Positions 49,175-61,665 of a stretch of DNA of 64,000 nt are shown piece after piece. The first letter of the stretch is position 1. Every line of letters starts with the position of its first letter. This DNA comes from Nymphaea colorata. Its lineage: Eukaryota > Streptophyta > Magnoliopsida > Nymphaeales > Nymphaeaceae. A program made the translations under genes and the position numbers. The notes under the pieces are model-generated. The model saw only the letters and a program-made list of their open reading frames with translations. It searched no databases and was not told the origin of the DNA. The stretch covers positions 3,140,143 to 3,204,142 of the forward strand of contig NC_045138.2 in NCBI RefSeq assembly GCF_008831285.2. The letters are read 5' to 3'.

Positions 49175-52100
49175 TTAATAAGGTCTGTACCTTGCTGTTG
49201 CTCTAGGAACTCGACTTGGGGCATACTCACGGGACAAGTCTACATTCCCAGTGCCTCTGTATTGTGCTAACTGTCAAGAACAAGCAATGAATAACTAGAA
49301 TCAGTTGCTTTATATATTACATGAACAAAATCCCAAGCAATAAATAAGATGCTCCTCCACTCAGAGCCTATTCATTTTGGTCATAGCTTGAGAAACAACA
49401 GACTAAAGAATCACACTTGCGTTTGGTTTCAGGCAAGAGGGACACTTGTGATTAAAAATGGAAGGTCTTGAAAAGATTACCTTTACAAGAGGCATTGGAA
49501 AATCACAAGCTGCAGTTTTGGGGGGTTTTGTGCAGCTCGAGATATTCTACACTTGTCATGGACCAAGAAACCCACCGCAGCTTATAATGACAGAGAGAAC
49601 CACGTGTGATTAGTTCTCTGCTTTATCTACTCAATTTGTCAGCTATTAGGCTTAAAGATGCTTAGCCTCCGGAAACACTCAATTCTCCTGCCTAAAGGTA
49701 CCACTATTTTCTCCGAGACCACCAGGTACCTATAGAGCACCAACCTAATTTTAGCAGTACAAATAGGAGCTTTAAGTTGTTTTCACTAGCTTTACTGCCA
49801 CTTGTCTATATCTGGAAATAGGTTGAACTAGACCTGTCTTAACTCTAGAAATCTTATCTCTGAAGCTCCACAATCCAATTACTAAACATAACAAAATGAT
49901 CTTGAGCATCAAACTGAAAGAAGGCATGCAAGCACCAAACAGAGGCAAATACATCGCAACAGGGAAAAGAAAAGTGAATGAAGCAGTAGCTGAACTAAAC
50001 ATGACATTCGACTGAACAGGAGTTCAAGCCTTGTCCCAATTCCCATCCCCACCCCTCCATAATCTAATAATTGAACATGAGCAGATAGAATGAGAATGCG
50101 CACAGAAGTAAACAGAGGTAAATGAATTACAGTGGGAAAAAAAGAATAAATGAAGCACTCAAAAGTACCACCTTTTGCTGCCAAACTTATGAACACTGAA
50201 CAGATAAATGGTCAGTAGATTACTTGCAAGAATTTTTTTTTTTTTTAGGTCCAGGAACTCACCATGAGATTGTAAGACTGTTGGCTTGTCAAAATCTTAT
50301 AGTGACCATCACGAACTTGGACTGCAGATGACCCATCCATAGAAGCATCAACCATTGCCGATGACGAATGGTCTAAATTACCTCCACTTTGTGCTTCATC
50401 AAGAGGGGCAGCACGATCCAACACAATCTGTGATACAAACCAAAGACAGAGATACAAAATAAGCAGTATAAAAAATTTAGGAATTCATCAACCTGGAGTC
50501 CTTAAAAGGTGATAACAAAATCCATAGCAATGGTAATTAGTACCTATGCTTCATAAATTATAACCATAGTTGCAAATATCTTTGATATTTCAAAATAACC
50601 CGATGTTGTCACCATCATGAAGCCAGCAGATACTATCAGCAAAATATCCCAATACGTTCAACGCATCAACAAAAGCAAAGAATGTTGTAAGATACTTCTG
50701 GTAGCTTTTCAAGTTTCTCTTTTTTTATACTTTTAAGCATATGAGTTTTTTCCTTTTGTTTATTTTATGTTTGCAGAAAAGCTTTTTACTTGTTTTTTTA
50801 TATTTTCACAAGAAAGAAAATAGAAAATCTATTGCCTCATTATTTTTCAAGTCTTCATATTTGAAAATTTTTTAATTTCTCACCTTTCCCTGAAAAAATC
50901 CACATCTTCTTTTGAAAAAGAAAAAAGAAAAATCACGAGAAAACCTTAGCAAGATCAATATTAATAAGCATGGCTTAAGGAGTGCCAACAACAAAAATTC
51001 CAAAATTCAAAGATCCTATTTCTAATAAAAGAGCATCCATTTTTCAGAAAATTTTTGTGCTGCTGACTTTCTGTTCCTTCACAATGCAGCTTTAGGGTTT
51101 CTCTACTACAATAATTTCAATAATATCATTATGGAAATTAGCAGCAATTAGAAACATTATATAGAGTCATAGACCTCTCGAAAGCCAAAGGAATTGCAAC
51201 TGAACACTACTTGATTTTCATTTCAAATCATAATATAGTTGGTCAATTGCATATATGTTGCGAATACCCTCTAAAATAGTGAGACATTTGAAAGTAGATT
51301 AGAAAAGGAATTGTACTCCACCCTAAAACAAAAGAATGAAAAAAGTAACTTCAAAGGAGATCTCCATTGAACATATCTACAATTTGCCCTAGCTAGACAA
51401 AAAAGAAAACAGTACGAAATAAATTAAAAAAGCCACCCACACTGCTGTTCAAATATGCTGAAAGAAACACATTGAATTTCCTTTTTTAGTTGTCATAGTT
51501 TCTGTCTTCAAAAAACCCTAACTATTCCCCTATAAATTTCCAAGGAATAGTCTGTCTATACAGGATTGAAAACTCATCATTGAGTTTGGCAAATATTAAA
51601 GCATAACCAGACACACTGCACTCTGTGTAGTGCTTTACATATTGCATGAGCCAAATCAGCTTCCTATAGTTAATCAAGGCAATTAGGTTATGACATATTA
51701 TGCATTGTGACACCAAGTAAGCATCCCAAACAGAATCTGGATGATGGCCTATTTACCTCGCAACTAAATCCAAACTCATGCCAAAGTGGATCTGACTCAA
51801 TTCAGATGAGTAACTAACGTTTGAGGTGAAAAAATATAATATGATGTCAAAATTTCCCCATTACAAGTCCATATTCCCACATTCTCAAGGAAAAAGGATA
51901 TTACAGAACACTACCTTCTGACCTAAAACCATGTGCACCTTTTGAGAAGCATATTCAGCTGAAATTTCATCTGCAAAGGTAACAAACCCAAAACCCCGGT
52001 GTGATATTTTCTTCCCATCCTGTAATAACAGCACATAAGCTAGTAAGTTGATATATAAAAAAAAAAAAAGCAAAAAGGTTCGACAGTTACTGCAGATGAA

Positions 52101-55100
52101 AGGGCTACTTGCCTTGGGAAGATACACATCCAAGACAGGACCAAACTGACTGAAATGGATCCTCAGGTCATTAGAAGTTGCTTCAAGTGGAATACGACCA
52201 ATGAAAAGCTTTTTCCCCCATTTAGTAGAACCAGAAGATAAAGGAAGAGAAGCATCATTTCCAGTGATACTAGCAGCGGCTGCTGATGATAGCTCTTGCA
52301 CCCCTTGCCCACCACCAGGGAGTCGATCTGAAGGAGATGCAGAATCAACTGCAATCTGACAATTGGAGAATGCACATCATAACCAGCAAGAAGCAAATTG
52401 AATTAAGGCAGCAATGGATACCAATTCTACTGCTCACAGAAAAGTAGAAAGATCATACCATTCTCAGAATCTATTGCATTTCAACGAAGTTGAATAGAAG
52501 GTGAAGAGCATGTCTGTTACTTCACCAGATACAATCATGGCTTTGGAAGTTAGAATAAGAAATTAGAAAATACCTCACGACCATGAAGAAAATGTCTAAC
52601 CCGGGCAACACGGGCAGCTGTTGCTTCATCTGCAAATGTGACAAATCCAAATCCTCTGTGAGATATTTTCTTTGGATCCTGTACGCAATCACAAGCAAAA
52701 TAAGATAGTATACTCATGTTCATATTCACAAATATGAAGCACATAGAACAGCCTAGTTGTAATTCATAAACAAAACAAGTATGGCAAATTCATACCTTTG
52801 GAAGGTAAACATCTGTAACCCAACCAAACTGACTAAAATAGGCTTGCAGATCTTCAGCAGTTGTTTCAAGTGGAATACGGCCAACAAACATCTTTTTCTC
52901 AACTCTCGGAGCAGCCACAACAACCTGATTATTGTTACTTCCTGCTGAGTTGACATCCCCCCCAATTAGTATTTGTCCTGCACTTGGAATACCGTCTTGG
53001 GATATATAACCACAAGGCAGAATGTTGGTTGTTGGATGTTCAACTCTAGAAGCACTGTCAACATACTCATAGCCTGTGGAAGGTGATACGACAAAGGACC
53101 GTGGTGTCCTGAACTGCTGGCTATACATCCTATATCCCCTGGATTCCTCCTGCATAATTTCCATCATCAACTACATTAGACCATTTTGACGTACCACTAA
53201 CATAATTGAATCACACTGGTAGCTGCAGCTACCTGACTTAAACTGCAAAAGAGAAGAAAGAAGGTGCCGAAACTCGTACACTCCAATGTCAAATAATGGA
53301 TCCTAATCTGAAATCAACAAAAATAGAATGAAAAATTAAAGTGCCAATCATTTAGCAGACCTTTGGAGTGGCTCTGTCAACAGCTATTGTTGACCCTCCA
53401 AGCTCGTGACTCTCTGACATAAGCTGATCCACTGAATCTGTACTTGAATATAACACAAAACATCAAGTGGTTTTGGCTTCTATAGAAGAGCATACAGGAG
53501 GAAATAACAGCAAAGGAACCCACATCAGTTTGCTCAGACACAAGCTCTTTCATGCGCACAGAGTCAATATAAAAGTGCCGTATCCTAATCATACGAGAAA
53601 TAGATGGTATTACCTTCATTCTCATAAGTCACAAATCCAATGCCTCTGTGTTGCTTTGTTACAGGATCCTGGAATGCATTTAAAGACTTTTTAAAAAGGC
53701 AACCAGACATAAATTGCTGATGGAACATGTGATTTGACTCTGCAAACTTTACTCAAGCAACATCACGATAGTGATAATGTCATTTTTATACTTAATAAAT
53801 TTCACCATCACCTTCCTTTTATTTCAATAAATAAATCAGTCAAGCTAGACTCCTAGAGAGCTTCCAGTCACCCATAAAATACATGACTACTCAAATAAAC
53901 CACAAGTTTTTTAATGAGATTTGTCACTGCAAATTAATCACAAGTTTGTTCATGAAAATCAATGTGCCTCATCTCTTTATCTGCATCCCTTTAGACACCG
54001 AAGTTAATTAGCTGGTCAATTGATCAAAATTTTTCCCCATGCTTCTAAGGTATCTGCATCAATAAGAACCCAAGAATATCCAGCTGTAACTGGATTATAA
54101 CACTGCTTGTTGTTCCTCTGTACAATAGAGCTGCATGCGTTCCTCCTTATTTTCTTACTGTATCTGGTGAAGATGCATTTATACAGCCATGTGGATTCCC
54201 AGGGAGACAACTTGATTTTTTTTAACTTCAGATTTACAAGAACATCCTTGCGTTATAGACTTAAAACATATATGCAGCATTTCAAAGGTCAGATGACAAG
54301 CTATGCTTCTAAATCAAACCCAATAATTAAATATCCATGCACACTGCGCTCCTCATTCTAGAAAGTGGGTTTGCAATATTTGTATCAGTGGCATCCAAGT
54401 TGTCAAATCAGAAATCAGACACAGGCTAGTCAAGATCCTAAAAGGATTAGTTGATCCAAGTCACACACAAACACACATATATGGGGGAGGGGGGGGGAGG
54501 AAAGAGAGAGAGAGATATATAATAACAAAGGTAGTTAAATGAACTACTAGCTTAAGTAGTAAGTAACAAAAGTAACTAATTTATTGGTTAGCCTAAGTGA
54601 AACTTCGTACTTGGAAGTAATGAAAAGGAAAAAAGAAACAGACTAACAAATGCACCCAAGACCTAAAACCTCCTAATCACTCAACTAGTCACGACTCATG
54701 AACCAGGCCTGGGCTGGTCACCAACTTGGTCAACTAAATCTGCCTACTGGTCACTAGGTTAACAACAGAGAATAGCATTAGCCAGCAGCCACAACACAGT
54801 TTCTAGGAGTAGTAGGCAAAAAATCGTCAAAGAGAGAGGACACACCTTTGGCATGTAAGCATCAATTACTGCACCATATTTTGAGAAGTAGCTGCAACGA
54901 CAACACAGAATCCAAACAAAATCATGGCAAAACATCAAATTTCAAGAATATGCAAGATATGATATAAAGAATACATTGTAAATACATGATAAAGGACTAA
55001 AAAAACTGGTACAGTATGTATGACTAAATTAGCCATATAACCTGTGAAAAATGTCATCTGTCACACTAGATGGTATTCTAGCAACAAAAATGCGAGTGCT

Positions 55101-55388
55101 CTTTCGAAATGGTGGCACCATGTCCTCCTACATAACAAAGTCATGAAGCTTATACCCATTAAATGGCAGCTCATCATCTTACGGGAAAAAAATACAACTT
55201 GTCAAAAGAGGTTTGACCTAATTTGCTTGACAACAACGAGGGTTAAACAAATTCAGAAAATTTTTCAGCCTCCAGCAAATTATGGCAAAAATTGTTGACA
55301 GCCAAGCTTAGTAGTTGAAAGGGGGTTGTAGCCTACACAGACGCTCTGACCTAGGCCAATTAAATTGAACTGTATATAATTATATCTA

Positions 55389-55471
<83 letters not shown>

Positions 55472-56120
55472 TAACTATAATTATTTTCTTATATGTTCTA
55501 TCTTCCAATCATTGTCATAAATATTGTTCTTTGGTTCTCAGTTCTCACCAGTCAGTTTTCTCAAGTATTAATAGGAAAGTTCTGTTTTTCTTGGGAAGAT
55601 CTTTGGAATTTAAAAGATTAAAAATATATAAGTAATAGAAAAATTATCAAATTACGAGTTCTCCACTAACTCTCTTACAGAAACACTCAGTTAATGAAAT
55701 GTTAAAGAAAGAAAAAAGGGGATTGAGATATATTTAAAAAGGTTTACATTAATCTCGTGAAAATATCGTGATACTTTTGATTTGCTGATATTTTCAAAAC
55801 ATATATTCCTGCCTTTTTCAGGCAACATGTTTTTGCTGAAATTATCACTTCATAATATTTGAGACAATGCTTATAATATATTAATGGGATAAAACACCCA
55901 TTCTAGACCTTTTTCTTTTCCCTCCTTTTATCTTTTTCCTTTTTTTTTCTCTTCATAAGATCACTCAGGCCTCACTTGGAGTCTAACGCCTAGGCCCATC
56001 TAGCACTCAAGTTGTATTTACATATTGATACAAACCCAAGTCCAGGTAAAATTTCTCAAAGAACATATGAACACCAAGTGCATAGGAAAACTATAACATG
56101 CACACTACAAACTACAAAAG

Positions 56121-56151
<31 letters not shown>

Positions 56152-57598
56152 TATTTTATTGTTATAACATATATATATGCTATAACAATAAAATACCTAA
56201 TCTGTAGTCATCAACAAATCACAGCATCCTAAAAAACAAACAAGTACATAAGTTCATAACAGTTCAGCTCAGGAAGAGCACTTGCCTTCGGGGTTGCCAC
56301 CTTCACATCAAGTGTCCTCCCGCTGATAACATGCTCAGCTGCCATGGCTTTCTAATGATATTACACAACCATTAAACAACCAAACATGAAAATGTACTCA
56401 CTAAACATTTGAGTCTAATTCAACACCTTTGCATCTTCTAAAGAAGAAAATGTAACATAACCAAAACCACGCGAACGTTTTGTTATCCGATCCTGATAAT
56501 CACAAGAGAGATTGATATTAGATAGCATCTCACTCTAACAGTTGTAAGTACCATCTAGAGATTAGGTCAATATGTGGCAATACGAATGAAGGAATTGAGT
56601 TCCTCTACTACCATTTTAATACAAAACATTTTTACTAACAAAAATGACGATAAATGACACATAGCTGTATTTTCACAATTTGAGTTACACTAACATCGCA
56701 TGACTGAGGGTGAAGGTATGGATGATGTACTATTTTTCAGGAAAGAAAGGCTGCAGCTGCAGCTGCACCCATACTCAGTGAACACCTGACTTAGGTGTAC
56801 GGCCTATTTGCATCGCCCATTTGACATATAATTCACATTTTTCATGATTCTATTTCCACTACTTGTTTACCTTGTTAAGATGATTTACTATTTTCTCTAT
56901 AAAAACTGTAAAGGCTTCGCACATTAATTAATATGAAAAAATATTGAACCTTTCAGAAGCATATTATGTTCTTAAGAACATAGAATCTTAGGGAAGGCCA
57001 GACCCTGATATCATGTGGTCCCCAATAAAATCAAGGCAGACAAGTTCTAAACCACAGCTATTCATATGCATAATTGGTAAAATCAACCACCAAAACACAA
57101 TATTGATGCTATAACAACTAAAACAATCACCTACTGAACTAAAAGGAAAAATGTTTCCTCGGATATCTTCATGTTAGGCTAATCCAACGTCAGAATACTT
57201 GATGTGCTTAATCGACAATTCACCAGGTAGTGAAGCCTAACAGCACATGAACACAAAAGCAACAGGCCTATCTCTTTGTCGTCATGGTTTGCACTTTTGG
57301 AATATCAACAGTACAATCTACAACAGGAATGCACCCCTTAAGTAATTTTTTTCAAAAAGCATAACAGTGAATGAGACAATGAGATGTAATTAAACATTAC
57401 TTTAATAATCGTTGCTTCAACCAATTCACCAAATTGGCTCATATGTTGCCTTAAGCCTTCATCATCTACCTCCCAAGGAACACCCAGAACCTGATAATTT
57501 CAAAAAATTAAACAGGATAAGTACATTTTATAAGTAAATGAAAAATAAAGAGAACACCATAATTAACCTACCACCAATTTTGTGCTCCCAGTAGACAT
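49175..57598 (-). CDS. four-RRM RNA-binding protein
   Basis: Fourteen exons: 57572-57598, 57401-57490, 56427-56492, 56286-56351, 55042-55127, 54846-54891, 53614-53668, 53361-53437, 52796-53149, 52574-52678, 52113-52355, 51915-52019, 50263-50427 and 49175-49270, giving 526 aa. RRM1 is about 7-80 (LVVLGVPW; RNP1 RGFGYVTF). RRM2 is 95-168 (RIFVARIP; RGIGFVTY). RRM3 is 256-333 (MFVGRIPLE; RGFGFVTF) and RRM4 is 372-449 (LFIGRIPLE; RGFGFVTF). RNP1 and RNP2 motifs are intact in all four. The start MSTGSTKLVVLG and the C-terminal ARYRPY resemble the three-RRM plant protein of the At4g36960 type, as I recall it; the fourth RRM here looks like a duplication of RRM3. Twelve introns are GT-AG, but exons 4 and 11 end AAG and are followed by GCAAGT, the usual GC-AG donor. 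The protein is likely nuclear and hnRNP-like, acting in RNA processing; the target is unknown. Confidence 0.9.
55391..55469. repeat. (TA)n then (GA)n microsatellite
   Basis: About 45 bases of TA run directly into about 33 bases of GA. The tract is inside the GC-AG intron between exons 4 and 5 of the RRM gene. Confidence 0.95.
56127..56195. repeat. (CA)n tract beside a 15-bp hairpin
   Basis: CA repeats occupy 56127-56151. Directly after, TATTTTATTGTTATA (56152-56166) and TATAACAATAAAATA (56181-56195) are perfect inverted complements around 14 bases. This is in the same GC-AG intron of the RRM gene. Confidence 0.9.
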
Positions 57599-58770
57599 TG
57601 TTCTCCTACTCAACTACTAAAGAATGACTTTCAGCACAAAAAACTGAAAAAAGAAAATAATAATGGAATTAATTATGGAGTAGCAGCAATCAGAAAACCC
57701 AAAGAATGCACCAAATGCAGATGAAAATGACATAGCATGTATTCAAAATTTCACTACTCCCTTAATAGGGTGGCATGCTATTTAGCAGTTGGCGTAATAA
57801 TGTAGTCATGTTCTTGCACAATTTCATTCTTTGGAGTTGTAAGACAAGGTCGCGGAGTCCATATACAAAAGATTTTCTGTTTTTTCTTTGCATGCAAAAC
57901 GAAGAAAAAAAAGAACTTAAAGACAAAAAAGATTATATATTATCACAGTAATCTGCCCTTCAAGTATTGCACCTACCAAAATCCAACATGCACGTGCAGG
58001 CAGACAACAGACCTAATTCAAGAAACGAGAAGTTAAGCCACATATATAGTTCAACGGTCAACCAACGCACGTGCAGCAAATGAACCCGTAAAACAAACAA
58101 GCAAAGCTTAATCTGACGCAAATAATATCCCAATCACAGCCCAGAAATGCTACACCACCAAACCCACCTCAAGAAAAGTCATTAGGAAGTGGAATTCATT
58201 AAGCTCACTAAATAAAACCGCTCAAAACCACGCCATGCTCCACCACTGGTGGACAATCCTCCGATTAAAAATCATTAAAGGCAACATGTTCCACCCAGCG
58301 ACTACAACACGAAGTACCCTACGAATCTTGGGACGAGGAAAATTCTCCATTAAATCAACAGAACAAAACGACCAACGCAAAAAGCGGAAAAACCGGCAAA
58401 ACCTCAACCCTAACATTGCGCACAGCGGCACAAGCAGTGGCTTCAAAGTTCAAACATGAATTGCCAATTGCCATTAAACGCAGAGATACTTCCATTGGGC
58501 CAAACTCATCCAAAAACCTTAACGAACCAACTAAAACCACAATTTTTGATAAAAAGGAGAAAGACAAAGCTTCTTTCTTTCATCCTCATGTACTTCAAGA
58601 AATCGGAAAGGGATACGATTGTCATAAGGAAAATGATCGACAATAATGCAAAACTAATGATGAATTTCTACAACAAAGGGAATGTTACCTAACCGCCGGA
58701 AAGGGAAAGAAGGACGATCTTCAGGACAGCTCTTTTCTCAGAGAGAGAGTGAGAGAAGGGGCTTTTGGTC
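57599..58770 (-). other. probable spliced 5' leader of the RRM gene
   Basis: On the - strand a leader exon could end at 58689 (GCGGTTAG followed by GTAACA). It could rejoin at 57616 (CTTTAG acceptor), 18 bases before the ATG. The upstream sequence at 58690-58760 is CT-rich with GAGAGA-type repeats, as is common in plant leaders. Neither junction has other support. Confidence 0.4.
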
Positions 58771-59129
58771 GGTGGGTCAAATGAGCACGCGCGGGCGATG
58801 CGTAATGTCGCGCGGTATCACTTATACAGGGGGCGGTCGTCAACCGATGCGGTTTAGGTTCGGGTCGGGCACCTTTCCGGGTCCGGATTTAGTATCAGAT
58901 CAAACCATAACGGCTCGCACCTTGGGAGACGACCACGAAACGAATTGCATAAAGTTATAGAAATGCCAAAGACTCAGGGTCGGAGACTCTAACGATTCGG
59001 GTTAGGATGCGGATCCAGATCCAGTGGGCTTTGGGTGCGGCAACTTAAGATTCGCTTTCTATTTCGATCTACCATTCGCAGCTGGTAATCATTAATTTTG
59101 TTAATTATATATATATATATAAATGCTAA
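58771..59129. promoter_or_regulatory. GC-rich promoter region of the RRM gene
   Basis: Bases 58771-59050 are much richer in G and C than the surroundings, with several CG dinucleotides and GCGCG runs, directly upstream of the leader. This fits a constitutive plant promoter. I identify no specific factor site. Confidence 0.35.
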
Positions 59130-59396
59130 AATTAAAAACTCGTCACCAAAATACTATAAATCGCTAAAACCATTTATGTAAGTTGTAGTTGTATTATATT
59201 AGTGACCGTTTTTTAGTATTAAGGCCATGATTGATTATATCATAAATTGCTGTTATTCTACTATCAAATGTTGTCGGATGGTTAAAAAATATCCTACTAA
59301 AAAGCAGTCCTTACATAAACACTAGCAATGGTTTATAATGTGTCCATGATACTTTTAACAATAGTCTATGGTGCGTTCATGTTGCTAACAACAAAC

Positions 59397-59436
<40 letters not shown>

Positions 59437-59690
59437 ACCTTGTCATCTAAGATCGTTTGATCTAATATGATGAACGAGAAAGAAAAAAACAATGAGAAAA
59501 AGGTGATAAACATTTTCATCATCTAGTTTTAGTTCTCACCTTTTTCTTCATGTTTTTCTCTCAATCATTCATCTACATCTCTACATCAGATGGTCTACAT
59601 CAGATAGACGGTCCTAGCTAGATGGCTGGGTAACTTTGGATAGCTAATCACCATTCACTCATTCTAATTAATATTTATCATTTTTTTTTT
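59130..59690. repeat. composite interspersed repeat, copy 3 of 3, partly inverted
   Basis: The first module (GTCACCAAAATACTA, then ATCGCTAAAACCA) is followed by a (TA)n tract at 59400-59432. The second module then lies in reverse orientation. Its complement reads GAATGAGTGAATGGTGATTAG, then ACCCAGCCATCTAG, then GGACCGTCTATCTGATG. Compare 4250-4650 and 45155-45640. Confidence 0.5.
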
Positions 59691-59914
59691 CTTTTTTCTC
59701 TTAACTGTCCATCATGTTGACTATATAGAATCATCATTCAATATGTGTGTGTATAGGTCAAAAGATTCAAATCTTTGGGATGTTGGATATTGCAAGGGAC
59801 TGGTGCTTGTACTAAACAGAAGTAATATCTATTTTCCAGCTTTTGATTAGTCTACGAGCGGGTTATTGTTCTACAAGATGAATGTTTGGAATTTTTTCTC
59901 TACAATTTCTAGTA

Positions 59915-60155
59915 TTAAGGGGTGTTTGATAGCGAAAGATCTAAGAAACAAGGTGGTTTGAGATAATTGGGAATTTTAGATCCTTATATATAAGGTCAGA
60001 CCCCTTCCGATCGAATTTCAAATATGAAGTTTTTGCCACTGAAGATCTCATTTTTAACACAGCGGTAGCATCCGCTATTTGTTTATGCCATATGTCCCAC
60101 ATAAAAGAACTTTAAATCAATATTATATATAAGATCCAAATCAAACACATCCTTA
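59915..60155. mobile_element. Harbinger-like MITE with TTA target duplication
   Basis: The ends are AGGGGTGTTTGAT (59918-59930) and ATCAAACACATCC (60140-60152), imperfect inverted repeats (10 of 13). Both are flanked by TTA (59915-59917 and 60153-60155). The body is non-coding. The 3-bp TTA duplication and GGGTGTTTG end resemble Tourist/PIF-Harbinger elements, but 3 bp is weak evidence. Confidence 0.55.
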
Positions 60156-60804
60156 AAGTTGCGAAGCTAAAATTTTTCACTTAAAGGTCACTAAAGGCCA
60201 TAAATGAAACAGCACCATTGATCAAAGACAGTGGCGGAGCCACATGGTGACTGGTATGGGCCCACAACAGTCTTTAAACAGGTATCTTTAAACATTTATC
60301 CTTATATGTATAAGTGTCCCACCAAATATGAGTATTTTTAAACGAGTGCTCCTCCAGCCAATTTTTCGTGCTCCGCTTATCAGAAATTAAGTATTTTTTG
60401 TTGTCAGCTTGTTTACATCCCTGAAGTTCAACATATTTCAAGGAACCTCCAATTTGTTTCTTTTACCTTTTGATGTTTTTATTTAGATATCATTGTCATA
60501 GAGACCAACTCTAATGGCAATTGTTTTCTACTATAAAAAATTATACACATTTTTGGCATGTAGCACTGATAGGGTCCCTCGTGTCCCCAATTATGAAAGA
60601 TCCCTTGAGGTCACCCACAACCTTTAGTGGCGTGTTTGATGGCTCAAGCAAACATTATTTTGGCACTTTATGGTTGTGGTTCCACTTCTCAAGTAAGGCT
60701 GTTTGTGGCCTTTGCCAAGGGAGGAAAAATTTCGCGACAATTTTTGCTTGTTAAACTAGAAATTTGTCAAAGGAGGTGTTATTAATCACCAAAAGTCTTG
60801 TATC
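60156..60804. other. intergenic, repeat fragments
   Basis: Bases 60228-60395 hold GTGGCGGAGCCACATGG and a later CCAGCCAATTTTTCGTGCTCCGC, a further degraded member of the GGAGCC family. Nothing coding is visible. The frame at 60521-60754 shows no recognisable product. Confidence 0.4.
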
Positions 60805-61015
60805 CAGGGGCGGATCCAAGGGGAGAGGCGTGCCTGGGCTCTAGTTTGCTCTCTAAAAACTAAAAAAAAAAATATTACATGTAAATTTTAAAAAATTTCA
60901 TTTGTTCTATATAAAATTTTTGAAAAATGATATTTTGGCTCTTTGTCAAAATTTAAAAACTTTAATTCTGCCATCCTTATAAAAAATTGCTGGCTTTGCC
61001 CCTACTTCTAAATAC
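60805..61015 (-). mobile_element. GGAGCC-family element, minus orientation
   Basis: On the + strand it begins AGGGGCGGATCCAAGG and ends GCTGGCTTTGCCCCTAC, which are near-inverted. Internally it shares AAATTTTTGAAAAATGATATTTTGGC and AACTTTAATTCTGCC in order with the copy at 3650-3820. Non-coding. Confidence 0.6.
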
Positions 61016-61327
61016 ATAAAAAGGCTTTTATAATATATTAAGAAGACAACTTAATAAGAAAGTCCAAGTTGTAGCATCAAGGAGCACACCATATCTGGTC
61101 GAACTAGAGTCTTGTAAAAAGGCCGATATCTAGTTTGATTTTAATAGGCATTATACCTTTGTGTTTTAAGTGGTAAGACACGACATGTAAGTTGAAGGAT
61201 ACACCACTACCATTGTTGATGCTGAAGCAACTTAGGAAACCCCAAAGGTAGGTAAAACAGAAGAGTCTTCAGGCATCTTTCGGAACAGTGGGTTATTAAC
61301 CTCCTCCTCACTTGAAAAAAATCCATG

Positions 61328-61665
61328 ATGTAGGAGTGTTTGGATGACACTCAAAAACAAGGTTTAAAAGGCAAATTAAGCTTGGTTTTGTCTTTAAAAC
61401 CAAGTTTCTTTGGCGTATTTGCCATCATCAAAAACTAAAATTTTTCTCCAACCTAATTTTAATAAAGCCCGGTTTTGTAAAAAGAAGTGAAAGATCTGAT
61501 TGTTGATATAGCTAGCTTTAGTTCTGAGCCAAGATCAAACTCTTCTTTTCAGGGCCGAAGCAACAAACTAACTTTTCAAAACTCATTAAAAGAAACTTGG
61601 TTTTCATAAAACCTAGCTTCTACAAAATTTGGTTAAATGGGGGTGCCATCCAAACGCCCTGTAGA
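61328..61665. mobile_element. MITE-like element with GTTTGGATG ends
   Basis: The left end GAGTGTTTGGATGACACTC and the right end GTGCCATCCAAACGCCCTG are imperfect inverted repeats. TAG flanks both sides. The roughly 330-bp body has several CCAAGTTT/AAACTTGG-like motifs and no coding frame. This suggests a second Harbinger-like MITE in this region. Confidence 0.45.
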
